In this document: positions 8,513 through 16,737 of the stretch, piece by piece | Layout of the letters: every line of letters starts with the position of its first letter | Position numbering within the stretch: position 1 is the first letter of the stretch | Assembly (NCBI GenBank): GCA_905182015.1 | Contig: CAJIZT010000002.1 | Location: 1 to 64,000 of the forward strand | Source: an alpha proteobacterium MED-G09 | Lineage (GTDB): Bacteria > Pseudomonadota > Alphaproteobacteria > MED-G09 | Reading direction: 5' to 3' | DNA: 64,000 nucleotides | Translations under genes and position numbers: made by a program | The notes under the pieces: generated by a model | The model's database searches: none | What the model was told of the DNA's origin: nothing | Seen by the model: the letters and a program-made list of their open reading frames with translations, nothing else

Positions 8513-9292
8513 TCAAGCCCTTTTAACTGTAAGACCTCCATCTACCTGCAACACAGAGCCAGTAATAAAAGATGAAGAGGGGAGACAGAAATTTAACGTT
8601 GCATGAGCAACCTCCTCTGGCTCTCCATATCTTTTAAGGGGAACTCTTCGCTTAGAGTAAATTTCCTTATCTTTTTGAGGTATTTTTTCAGTCATGGCTG
8701 TATTTATAGGCCCAGGACAAATACAATTAACGGTTATCCCAAGACTTCCTAACTCTACCGCTAATGATCTTGTTAACCCAATCACACCGTGTTTAGCGGA
8801 TGTATATGGAGAATGTTTTGGAGACGCACCGAGACCTTCGGTCGAAGATATATTGACAATTCTAGGAAAGGTAGATTTTTTTAAAGAAGGAAGACACGCT
8901 CTAATCAGACGCACTTGACCCTTTAACAAAACATCATGGGTCTTATCCCAGAAGATTTCATAATCATCACTATCTATGCTAGTTGATATTGCTATACCAG
9001 CATTGTTAATAAGAATATCAAGGTTAGTGTACTTTTCAAGAATTTCGCTTAAGGCACTTGAAACACTTCTCTCATCACTAACATCTAAAACAAACCCATC
9101 GGCTTTATTTCCATTACTATTGATTTCTTGAACAACATCATTGACAGCTTTTTTATCTAAATCGGTTACTATCGTTATCGCCCCTTCATCAGAAAATAAT
9201 TGAGCTGTAGCTTTCCCCATCCCACTAGCTGCTCCGGTAATTAAGACAATATGCCCCTTAATAGACCTTGAAAGTTTAGTTAGCCTGCTCAT
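8513..9292 (-). CDS. Short-chain dehydrogenase/reductase (SDR)
   Basis: Classical SDR of 259 residues with TGAASGMG at about 19-26, NNAG at about 96-99, catalytic Ser in ISSTEG, YTSAK active site and the C-terminal ITGSVLQVDGG motif typical of the FabG-like class. Its ATG overlaps the TGA of the tiny upstream membrane ORF (ATGA), so its translation is probably coupled to that ORF. It likely interconverts an alcohol and a ketone in the oxidative island. Confidence 0.88.
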   Translation of the reverse strand: MSRLTKLSRSIKGHIVLITGAASGMGKATAQLFSDEGAITIVTDLDKKAVNDVVQEINSNGNKADGFVLDVSDERSVSSALSEILEKYTNLDILINNAGIAISTSIDSDDYEIFWDKTHDVLLKGQVRLIRACLPSLKKSTFPRIVNISSTEGLGASPKHSPYTSAKHGVIGLTRSLAVELGSLGITVNCICPGPINTAMTEKIPQKDKEIYSKRRVPLKRYGEPEEVAHATLNFCLPSSSFITGSVLQVDGGLTVKRA

Positions 9293-9384
9293 TTTCCGTC
9301 TAAGCTATCGAGTAACTTAACCATCAGAAATAATATTCCTACCGCAACTAAAACTCCAAACATAGAAAGTAAAAAACCTACCAA
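9289..9384 (-). CDS. Tiny membrane peptide coupled to the downstream SDR
   Basis: A 31-residue ORF begins with TTG at 9384, eight bases after AGGA; an ATG at 9363 would give 24 residues. It ends with TGA overlapping the ATG of the SDR (ATGA). The product is one hydrophobic helix (GFLLSMFGVLVAVGILFLMV) followed by a short charged tail (KLLDSLDGK). The ribosome binding site, the coupling overlap and the clean transmembrane profile support a real gene, but it could be only a leader ORF. No family is recognised. It is unusual for a soluble-type SDR to be translationally coupled to a single-helix peptide. Confidence 0.5.
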   Translation of the reverse strand: MVGFLLSMFGVLVAVGILFLMVKLLDSLDGK

Positions 9385-9450
9385 TTGAAATATCCTTTTT
9401 TTGTTACTCTATTAAAAAGCAATTAGCCTTTAGTTTCAAGAAACCATTAA

Positions 9451-10587
9451 TTAACTAGCTAGTTTTAGAATCTGAATAATATCATCTTTTTTAGTTATAG
9501 GTCTTGGATTTGATAAGACAGTTGGGTGCTTTAAACCATACTCGGCTATTTTATCCCACTGATCCTCTTTGATTCCCACCTCACCTAAGGTTATAGGCAG
9601 TCCAAGGTCTGTGATTAGTTCTGCGACAGCCTCTGAGGCTGATAGCTTAGGTCTGCCCAATGCATTTGATATCCACTTTTGTTTTTCTTTGTTAAAAGCT
9701 TCATTCCACTTTAAAACCGCAGGAAGCATCACGCACGACGTGTGGCCGTGGGGAACGGATCCTATTGACCCTAAAAGATAGCCAATTCCATGACTGGCTC
9801 CCATAGATGTATTTCCTAAGTTTTTAGCAATCATCCATACCGCTTTTTGAGAAAATGATCTCGCGATAACATCCTCTCTATCCTTATGCGTTTCCCTTAA
9901 TGATCTTGCGAATAACTGAAGGGAATTTAAGGCCATTGGAGGTATCAATGGGTTTGTTGATGATGAACACAAGCCTTCGATTGCATGATCGACTGAACGA
10001 ATAGCTGTAGAAAGCCAAAGCCAGTCAGGTGTGTGAAGTGATAATTTTGGATCTAAAATAACAACCTGAGGGCAAATATCATTTCCTGTATACCTTTCTT
10101 TAAGCTGAGTTTTTGTATCCATGGCGCCACCTATTATAGAATATTCACCTCCCGATAATGTAGTTGGAATTGCTATTTGACGAATTTTTGAAGGTTTTTT
10201 TTGATGCTTATTTGATATTTTTTTTAGATCTTCAACCGTCTCAATTCCTAGAGAATGACATAATTGAACAACTTTAACTGTATCAATCGGAGTTCCACCT
10301 CCGATAGTAATGATAATATCAGGATTTTCTTTCTTAACAGATTTTACGCAGTCAATTACATTTTCAAGAGGTGAATGCTGAATACAACTATCGAATAATC
10401 CTACAAAGCTATCACCTAAAACATTTTTAATTTTCAAAATTTCATCAGTTTTTTTTGATAAAGTTGATGATGCAACAATATAAACCTTTTTAGCACTCAA
10501 TCGATCAACTTCATTTAAAATTGCATCTGCCGCAGGTGTATCCCAAATAACTCTATCAAGAGGTGAGTATGTGTATGTATTTTCCAT
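9451..10587 (-). CDS. Iron-containing alcohol dehydrogenase (maleylacetate-reductase-like)
   Basis: Group III (Fe-ADH) dehydroquinate-synthase-fold enzyme, 378 residues. NAD(P) binding is shown by GGGTPIDTVKV near residue 97 and TTLSGGEYS near 161. Metal ligands appear in order as Asp in ILDPKLSLHTP, His in SVDHAIEG, and His in SHGIGY and PHGHTS. The sequence resembles maleylacetate reductases and Fe-ADHs acting on hydroxy acids. Maleylacetate reductase would suggest aromatic-ring catabolism, but no ring-cleavage dioxygenase is present here, so an alcohol dehydrogenase of the island is equally likely. Confidence 0.87.
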   Translation of the reverse strand: MENTYTYSPLDRVIWDTPAADAILNEVDRLSAKKVYIVASSTLSKKTDEILKIKNVLGDSFVGLFDSCIQHSPLENVIDCVKSVKKENPDIIITIGGGTPIDTVKVVQLCHSLGIETVEDLKKISNKHQKKPSKIRQIAIPTTLSGGEYSIIGGAMDTKTQLKERYTGNDICPQVVILDPKLSLHTPDWLWLSTAIRSVDHAIEGLCSSSTNPLIPPMALNSLQLFARSLRETHKDREDVIARSFSQKAVWMIAKNLGNTSMGASHGIGYLLGSIGSVPHGHTSCVMLPAVLKWNEAFNKEKQKWISNALGRPKLSASEAVAELITDLGLPITLGEVGIKEDQWDKIAEYGLKHPTVLSNPRPITKKDDIIQILKLAS

Positions 10588-10652
10588 TTATTTTATTATC
10601 CTAAAATCTGCTATAGCAATACCATATAGGATTTTTTAATTGAGAGATTTTT

Positions 10653-11573
10653 TCATTTATCAGAAATAAATGAACCTATAGCCTCTAAAGCTTCATTGGC
10701 CTCAGGAAGAAATGGAGCATAACCATGAAAAACATGGACCATATCGTCCCAAATCTCCAAACTTATATTACATCCAGATTCTTTAGCTTTTTCAGCAATT
10801 TTTTTAGAGTCACCTAATAAAACCTCCCTGCTTCCAACCTGAATTAGCATAGGTGGAAAACCATCAAAATCTCCATGAACAGGAGATGCATAAGGGTGCT
10901 TAATATCTGATTCATTTTTTATATAAAGATCTTTAAAGGCAGAAATAGCGTCTTTAGAAATATATGGATCTAATTTTTCATTAATTTCATAAAACTCTGA
11001 AACTGGATCCAGCTCAGCCCAAGGACTCAGGGGTATTACAGCATTGGGTAAATCAAAATTATCATCCTTAAGGGCTAATGTTGCTCCTATAGCTAAACCA
11101 CCTCCAGCAGAATCTCCTGAAATAAAAGATTTATCGCATCTTGTATTTCCATTAGGTCCATTTTCTAACATCCACTTAAAAGCTGTTTTTGTATCATTAA
11201 TTGCAACAGGGAATTTATCTTCTGGCGCCAAACCATAGTCAATAACTAATACCGAACAACCAGTTGCTTTAGCTAAATGACTTGCTAAGGATAAATAACC
11301 TCTTATTGTTCCGATCGCATAACCACCACCATGTAAATATAGAATCCTTTTATTAGGATCAGAGTTTTCTGTTGTTACCCATTGTGCGTATATGCCGTTT
11401 GCAACAACTGGTGAAGATATTCCGCAGGATTTGATACTTTTGTCTGCTGAAAAATAATCATCAACAGTATACCTAAAATGTTTCAATCCTATACTTTCAT
11501 CGGTAATGGAGAAAAATGTTTTACCTAAATCTTCTTGATGCTTAAATACAATTTTGCTTTCTTCTGAACTCAT
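10653..11573 (-). CDS. Alpha/beta hydrolase of the hormone-sensitive-lipase (HSL) family
   Basis: Esterase of 306 residues. The oxyanion-hole motif HGGGYAIG is at 81-88, the nucleophile elbow GDSAG places Ser155, and the catalytic His is probably His280 (DMVHVFHG), with an Asp in between. HSL-type enzymes hydrolyse carboxylic esters and some lactones in the cytoplasm; no signal peptide is visible. A good ribosome binding site (AAGGAAAT) precedes the ATG. In this context it could open the ester or lactone made by the Baeyer-Villiger enzyme at 14.8 kb. Confidence 0.9.
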   Translation of the reverse strand: MSSEESKIVFKHQEDLGKTFFSITDESIGLKHFRYTVDDYFSADKSIKSCGISSPVVANGIYAQWVTTENSDPNKRILYLHGGGYAIGTIRGYLSLASHLAKATGCSVLVIDYGLAPEDKFPVAINDTKTAFKWMLENGPNGNTRCDKSFISGDSAGGGLAIGATLALKDDNFDLPNAVIPLSPWAELDPVSEFYEINEKLDPYISKDAISAFKDLYIKNESDIKHPYASPVHGDFDGFPPMLIQVGSREVLLGDSKKIAEKAKESGCNISLEIWDDMVHVFHGYAPFLPEANEALEAIGSFISDK

Positions 11574-11592
11574 TTTATTTCCTTATAATTGA

Positions 11593-12321
11593 TTATGATA
11601 AACTCATACCACCGTCTACTGTAATCATTTGACCAGTAACATAGGAAGCGCCTTCACTGCACAAGAAACAACAGACCTCGCCCATATCCTTAGGTGATCC
11701 CCAGCGTCTTAATGGAATATTTTTTAATGAATTTTCATACCGCTTTTCATTTCCGAAGGTTACCTCAGTTAATTTAGTTGCTACATATCCAGGCGCTATT
11801 CCATTTACCCTTATTCCATTGATTGCCCAAGCCTCAGCCAACGTTTTGATAAGAGTTAATAATCCACCTTTAGATGCAGAATAAGCTGGATTTCCCTTTA
11901 CTGCATGATAACTAGCTCCAGAGCCAATAATAACAATTGAACCATTATTCTTAACTAAATTTTCATGAAAAAAAGTGCAAGATGCCATCACAGAATTAAG
12001 ATTTAAATTTATAACACTCTTAAATGTATCCATTTCAAATTCTTTACGGTCATATGCAACAATTCCTTGTGAGCATACTAAGGTATGAATATCATCAAAC
12101 GGAAGAGAGAGGTTTTTTAGGTTTTTGTCATCTGAAAGGTCGAGCTTTCTATAAATACATTTCTTTATATTATCTGTGGTATCCTCATCGTAATCGTCTA
12201 TATTTTCTCTTGTACCCGTAATACAAACGCTAGCTCCTTTATCGATAAAAGAAGAGGCAATTCCCCTTCCAATTCCACTACTACCACCAATAATAACTAT
12301 ATTTTTTGATTCAAAATTCAT
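11593..12321 (-). CDS. Short-chain dehydrogenase/reductase (SDR)
   Basis: Classical SDR of 242 residues with the cofactor motif GGSSGIGRGIA at about 12-22, Ser in IIGSGAS, YSASK active site and the C-terminal VTGQMITVDGG. It uses GG in place of the usual TG at the start of the glycine motif. AGGA stands eight bases before the ATG. It lies between the esterase and a degenerate SDR, 11 bases downstream of the latter, so they are probably co-transcribed. Confidence 0.87.
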   Translation of the reverse strand: MNFESKNIVIIGGSSGIGRGIASSFIDKGASVCITGTRENIDDYDEDTTDNIKKCIYRKLDLSDDKNLKNLSLPFDDIHTLVCSQGIVAYDRKEFEMDTFKSVINLNLNSVMASCTFFHENLVKNNGSIVIIGSGASYHAVKGNPAYSASKGGLLTLIKTLAEAWAINGIRVNGIAPGYVATKLTEVTFGNEKRYENSLKNIPLRRWGSPKDMGEVCCFLCSEGASYVTGQMITVDGGMSLS

Positions 12322-12332
12322 TTTAAAATATC

Positions 12333-13097
12333 CTAACCTGAATACCCGCCATCAACAGGAAGTGATTGACCGCTTATATAACCAGCATTATCTGAGGCAA
12401 GAAAAACTACCGCGTCAAATAATTCATTAGGATCACCTGCTCTACCTAAAGGTACTTGGCTCATCCACTGATCTAGAATTCCTCCAGGAGGGGAGTCAAT
12501 TTCTTGCGATAATCCAACCGCAATTAGTCCGACAGCAACGCAATTAGCTCTTATGCCATGATGACCTTCTTCTCTAGCAATGGCAGTACATAAGTGCTGA
12601 ACCCCAGCTTTAGGAATAGATGATAATCCATCGGTACTGATGTATTTATGTATTGCAGCAGTTGTAAGCGCGGTTATAGATCCCCCGCCGCCCTCTTTTA
12701 GGACTGGAACAACCGCCCTTAATACATGATAAAAACCTTTTATGTCCGTATCCAAAGTGTGATACACATCTTCGGGCTCAGCCTCCAAAACAGGCATAAT
12801 ATTTAAGAATGGCCCTGTTGCAAAAATAACAGAGTGAATGCGGCCAAATTTTTCTTTTGCCTCATCTACAAAACTTTGCACATTCTTTATGTCTAGAAGA
12901 TCGACACCACCAATTAATCCATTCCTTCCAATATCCTCAATACTCTTTAAATTATTTTCTGCGCCTTCCTTATTCTTATGATAAGTAAAAGCAACATCAC
13001 TTCCACTTTCAGCCAATAATTTAACAATACCAGTTCCTAGACCACCAGAACCTCCAAAAACAATAGCTGCACCATCAGAAAATCTATATTTTGTCAT
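12333..13097 (-). CDS. SDR-fold protein lacking the catalytic tyrosine
   Basis: The start at 13097 is chosen because AAAGGGG lies seven bases before this ATG; an in-frame ATG at 13112 adds five residues and overlaps that binding site. The 254-residue protein has the Rossmann motif GGSGGLGTG and the C-terminal ISGQSLPVDGG of SDRs. At the active site, however, the Lys of the YxxxK motif stands in SSIPKAG, so serine replaces the tyrosine. The catalytic serine position reads ITALTT, a threonine. The cofactor may still bind, but normal SDR chemistry is unlikely. It could be a partner or regulatory subunit of a neighbouring SDR, or an enzyme using another acid. Confidence 0.75.
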   Translation of the reverse strand: MTKYRFSDGAAIVFGGSGGLGTGIVKLLAESGSDVAFTYHKNKEGAENNLKSIEDIGRNGLIGGVDLLDIKNVQSFVDEAKEKFGRIHSVIFATGPFLNIMPVLEAEPEDVYHTLDTDIKGFYHVLRAVVPVLKEGGGGSITALTTAAIHKYISTDGLSSIPKAGVQHLCTAIAREEGHHGIRANCVAVGLIAVGLSQEIDSPPGGILDQWMSQVPLGRAGDPNELFDAVVFLASDNAGYISGQSLPVDGGYSG

Positions 13098-13158
13098 TGT
13101 ATCCCCTTTCATTTTACTTATAAAATCATAAAAACCACATGCATTAAAGCTATAAAAT

Positions 13159-14193
13159 TTAAGAAATTATTAAATCTTTTGGATTTGACTCAAATGCATT
13201 CATCAAAACATCTTTTATATTAGGAGCTGCCTTTGCTTTTAAATCAGCGTCTTCAGAAAAAGCATTCCCTTGATTAATTCGATTTTCAATTCCCTTAAGA
13301 ATACAAAATAGTTTAATTAAAGAAAAAATACAGGCATTTCTTAAAGATAATAGATCAACTGTTTTTCCATATGATTTTTCATACCAACCAAGAAAGGTTT
13401 CTGATGATGGAATTCCGTTTTTTTTCCAATCACCCCCTATTCCATACAATACACCGCTAGGTATTAACCAATTTATCATTTGAAAGCTAATATCCGCCAT
13501 AGGTTCTCCGAAAGAAGAGAGCTCCCAATCAAGTATGGCTATACAATTATTATTTTTATTAACGACAACATTGTCTAACTTATAGTCACCATGAAGAAGA
13601 GATAAGTCTCCATTTTCAGGTAAATCATCAATTATTGTATTAAATACTTTTTCTATATCCTTGTCGGGTTTATTATCTTCATTAAAAATTTGATTGTACC
13701 AAACAGATAAATTTCTTTTCATAAAGCCATGATTTTTTTTAAAAGGTAAATTCAAATCATTGGTATCAAAGCTATGCAGCCTCCCCAAGGATTCCGCTAG
13801 TGAATGGTAAATACTTATTTTTTCAATTGAAGATTTTCCCTTAATAAATGGATCGTCAAAAATATCACCATCAATAAACTCCATTACATAAAACTGCCTT
13901 CCGACAATAGAAGTATCATCGCAATGAATAATTGGCTCAGGAACAATAAAATTTTTTTCTCTTAGGGCTTTTAAAACTAAAAATTCTCTATCGACCCTGT
14001 GAGCGCCTCTGACAAGATCTCCGGGGGGCTGCATTCTCAGCACCTTTAAGTTTAATTTATTATCTTGAATCAAAAAAGTTGGATTAGACTGGCCTATTCC
14101 AATTGGTTTTGGCAAAAAAATATCATTGAGCCTTAAGCCGTTAAGATTTAAAAAATCTAAAATTTTCTTGAAATCTTTTTTTTCAATACCCAT
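13159..14193 (-). CDS. APH-fold phosphotransferase family protein (ACAD10/LvaA-like)
   Basis: Kinase-like protein of 344 residues with the aminoglycoside-phosphotransferase core: catalytic loop HGDYKLDN (His201, Asp203, Asn208) and metal-binding Asp222 in ILDWELSSFGEP. Bacterial relatives beside CoA-metabolism genes include LvaA, which phosphorylates 4-hydroxyacyl-CoA in levulinate catabolism, and the N-terminal domain of ACAD10/11. No acyl-CoA dehydrogenase lies beside it here. In this island a kinase for a hydroxyacyl-CoA or hydroxy acid is more plausible than antibiotic resistance, but that is inference. Confidence 0.8.
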   Translation of the reverse strand: MGIEKKDFKKILDFLNLNGLRLNDIFLPKPIGIGQSNPTFLIQDNKLNLKVLRMQPPGDLVRGAHRVDREFLVLKALREKNFIVPEPIIHCDDTSIVGRQFYVMEFIDGDIFDDPFIKGKSSIEKISIYHSLAESLGRLHSFDTNDLNLPFKKNHGFMKRNLSVWYNQIFNEDNKPDKDIEKVFNTIIDDLPENGDLSLLHGDYKLDNVVVNKNNNCIAILDWELSSFGEPMADISFQMINWLIPSGVLYGIGGDWKKNGIPSSETFLGWYEKSYGKTVDLLSLRNACIFSLIKLFCILKGIENRINQGNAFSEDADLKAKAAPNIKDVLMNAFESNPKDLIIS

Positions 14194-14202
14194 AATTTAA
14201 AA

Positions 14203-14652
14203 TTAAACTTCTTTTTGATATTGCTTTTCTGCATTTGAGAACATTAATTCATATAAAGATTCAAACATTAACTTCATTTCACCCTGCTCTGCACCGTGAT
14301 CCACCCAATTGCTTGATAAACAAATATCTGTTTGGTTATTTGAAATGGCATCAAGTGAAACTGTTGCAATATAATTTCTTACAGGCAGGCAGGATTCATC
14401 GACAATTGAATAAACAAAAAAAGAATCTTTATATTTAGACTCTAAGCGCTCAATGACTTTTCCAGGAAAGCGTTGTTTTTCTCCTAGCGTTAATTGTCTT
14501 AGCGATCCAATATCATTACTATCACATTCCACTTTATCTATTATTGGAGGGGGAAGAAGGCTTCCAACATCCTTAAACGCAACGAGCCTTTTCCAGAAAT
14601 AATCTTTAGGAACATCAACAATTCTTTGAAGTTTAGCAGACGATACATGCAT
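14203..14652 (-). CDS. SRPBCC-type (START/polyketide-cyclase-like) protein
   Basis: The start at 14652 is preferred because AAAGGAA lies upstream of it; an in-frame ATG at 14754 would add 34 residues including a hydrophobic run, probably untranslated leader. The 149-residue product begins with SSAKLQRIVDVPKDYFWKRL and has alternating strands and a C-terminal helix, as in the SRPBCC hydrophobic-ligand fold. The closest recognisable type is polyketide cyclase/dehydrase or coenzyme Q-binding-like. Such proteins bind or cyclise hydrophobic substrates; no catalytic residue can be assigned. It is the first gene of the minus-strand run, divergent from the Baeyer-Villiger gene. Confidence 0.6.
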   Translation of the reverse strand: MHVSSAKLQRIVDVPKDYFWKRLVAFKDVGSLLPPPIIDKVECDSNDIGSLRQLTLGEKQRFPGKVIERLESKYKDSFFVYSIVDESCLPVRNYIATVSLDAISNNQTDICLSSNWVDHGAEQGEMKLMFESLYELMFSNAEKQYQKEV

Positions 14653-14848
14653 AATTAAAATTTCCTTTATAAATAATATTAAAAATACTAAAGAAAAAAT
14701 ATAAAAAGTCGAATAATTTGAATGATTTTCAATATTGCAAGATTGAATCAACATGTTATGCTAAAAAATAAAGTCTTTTCAAGTTGGCTTTGTGTGAATT
14801 TTTAAAAGAATAAAGTATCATTTTTAAGTTTTTTAAGGAGATTCTGAT

Positions 14849-16456
14849 TTGTCTTTGAAGGTAGATTACGATGCTATTGTCGTTGGTGCTGGGTTTGCTG
14901 GTCTCGCCCTAATACATCATTTAAAAAAAATAGGTATTTCTGTAAAGGTTTTTGATAGAGCAACAGATATAGGTGGTACTTGGACTTGGAACAGGTATCC
15001 GGGCGCTGCAACGGATAGCGAGGGGTACTATTATTGTTTATCGTTTTCTAAAGAAATTATGCAAGAATGGACATGGTCAGAAAGATATCCGGGCAGGGAA
15101 GAAACACAAAGATACCTTCATTTTGTTGCAGATAAATGTGATATGTGGCCAAATATTCAACTTAACACTGAAATCATTAGCGCAGATTTTCAAAATGATA
15201 GCGGTACATGGTTAGTTAAAACTGAAGATGGAAAAGAGTTTACTTCTAAATATTTTGTAAGTGCTATGGGGATGATTTCTCAGCCTGTAGTTCCTAATAT
15301 TAAGGGACGAGAAAAATTCGATGGTCCTTGTTTTCATTCTTCTCGATGGCCACAAGAGGATTTAGATTATTCAGGCAAGAAGGTTGGTATTATTGGGTGC
15401 GGGGCTTCTACAGTTCAAATGTTACCGATTATGGCTAAAACTGCTGAAAGCGTTACTGTATTTCAAAGAACTCCGAACTTTGTTTTGCCTGCAATGCAAA
15501 AACCAATGACACCAGAATGGGAAAAAGAGATTAAAGATAATTATGATGAGATAGTTACAAAATGTCGTAATCATGTCTTTGGAATGGCCTTTGATAGCCC
15601 TGTTGGTCGTAATGCAGTTGATACTCCGGTTGAAGAACGAGAAAAAATATTCGAAGAAAAATGGCAAGGGAGTTTCCGTTGGGTTTTTGAAACTTTTGAT
15701 GACCTGTTAGCAGATCCTAAGGCTAACAAAATGGCAGCGGATTTTGTTATTAAAAAGATGAAAGAGAAAGTTAATGATCCAGAATTAGCGGACCTCCTAA
15801 CCCCCAAAGGTTATCCATTGTTTGCAAAACGCCCTCCCTTAGACCATGGATTTTATGAGGCTTTCAATCGTGATAACGTTCATCTAGTAGATATAAAGAA
15901 TAAAGAGCCTATTTCTGAAATAACTAAAAGCGGAGTTCGTACTACGCAAAATGACTATGATTTTGATATTATTGTTTTAGCAACAGGGTTTCAGGCTTAT
16001 ACCGGGGCTTTAGAAGCATTCGATATTCGAGGAGAAAGCGGAACTACAATTAAAGATAAATGGGAAGTGGAATCAAAATCGATCATGGGGGTATGTATTT
16101 CTGATTTTCCTAACTTATTTACAATAACAGGTCCACAAGCACCTTTTGCTAACCTTCCAACCTCCATTGAACAAAACGCATTATGGATTTCAGATTGTAT
16201 AAAAAAGATGGAGGATGAGGGCTATAATCTATGCCAACCTATCCTAGAGGCTGAAGAAGAATGGTCAGCTCATGTTTCAGAAATACACAAACAAACTCTA
16301 ATGGATGTTGGTGATCAAGTTCATTCTTGGATGATGGGTGCTAATATTGAGAATAAGAAGTCAAGAGTTCTAATTTATTTTGGTGGCGCAGGCGTTTACT
16401 ACGACAAATTAAGAGAATCTGTTGACAATGGTTTCCCAGAAATTTTCTTTAGCTAA
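14849..16456 (+). CDS. Flavin-containing monooxygenase, type I Baeyer-Villiger class
   Basis: FAD/NADPH enzyme of 535 residues. The FAD Rossmann motif GAGFAG is at 13-18, the NADPH Rossmann motif GCGAST at 183-188, and between them the type I Baeyer-Villiger fingerprint FxGxxxHxxxWP is exact at residues 157-168 (His163, Trp167). It should insert an oxygen atom beside a ketone to give an ester or lactone; cyclohexanone- and steroid-monooxygenase-like enzymes share this length. The start codon is TTG at 14849, eight bases after AAGGAG; no ATG fits the N-terminal FAD fold. The esterase at 10.6 kb is a natural partner. A DUF2805 gene and a Rieske gene follow on the same strand. Confidence 0.92.
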   Translation: MSLKVDYDAIVVGAGFAGLALIHHLKKIGISVKVFDRATDIGGTWTWNRYPGAATDSEGYYYCLSFSKEIMQEWTWSERYPGREETQRYLHFVADKCDMWPNIQLNTEIISADFQNDSGTWLVKTEDGKEFTSKYFVSAMGMISQPVVPNIKGREKFDGPCFHSSRWPQEDLDYSGKKVGIIGCGASTVQMLPIMAKTAESVTVFQRTPNFVLPAMQKPMTPEWEKEIKDNYDEIVTKCRNHVFGMAFDSPVGRNAVDTPVEEREKIFEEKWQGSFRWVFETFDDLLADPKANKMAADFVIKKMKEKVNDPELADLLTPKGYPLFAKRPPLDHGFYEAFNRDNVHLVDIKNKEPISEITKSGVRTTQNDYDFDIIVLATGFQAYTGALEAFDIRGESGTTIKDKWEVESKSIMGVCISDFPNLFTITGPQAPFANLPTSIEQNALWISDCIKKMEDEGYNLCQPILEAEEEWSAHVSEIHKQTLMDVGDQVHSWMMGANIENKKSRVLIYFGGAGVYYDKLRESVDNGFPEIFFS

Positions 16457-16486
16457 GGCTTTGGAGGTAATCTTAAAACTCAAATA

Positions 16487-16705
16487 ATGAAAAAAATTGA
16501 AAAAATATTCTCTAAAAGTGAAAAGAGTGAAATTATTGAATTAGCACTTTCTGACCATGCTAGCTTTCAAAATATACAAGATTTATATGGAATAGGTGAA
16601 AAAGACGTAAAAAAACTTATGAGAGAAAACTTAAAAGAAAGATCCTTTAAGTCATGGAGAAAGAGAGTTAGAACTTTTTCTGATAGAAGGTATAATTATA
16701 AATAG
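16487..16705 (+). CDS. TIGR03643/DUF2805 family small protein
   Basis: A 72-residue basic protein with the recognisable family pattern: an acidic helix (EIIELALSDHASFQNIQDLYG), a helix-turn-helix-like segment (GEKDVKKLMRENLK) and the C-terminal SFKSWRKRV. The family is widespread in marine bacteria and has no known function. The helix-turn-helix look suggests nucleic-acid binding, which is inference. It lies 30 bases after the Baeyer-Villiger gene and before a Rieske gene, probably in one transcript. Confidence 0.8.
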   Translation: MKKIEKIFSKSEKSEIIELALSDHASFQNIQDLYGIGEKDVKKLMRENLKERSFKSWRKRVRTFSDRRYNYK

Positions 16706-16737
16706 ATATGATTGCTTAATAAAAATGTGGAGGGGTT

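Noticed and set aside
13159-14193. Aminoglycoside resistance gene
   Set aside because: The APH fold is shared with many metabolic kinases, and the context is catabolic with no mobile element.
14653-14754. N-terminal extension with a hydrophobic segment for the SRPBCC protein
   Set aside because: The internal ATG at 14652 has an AAAGGAA site and begins the conserved fold; the extension has no ribosome binding site.
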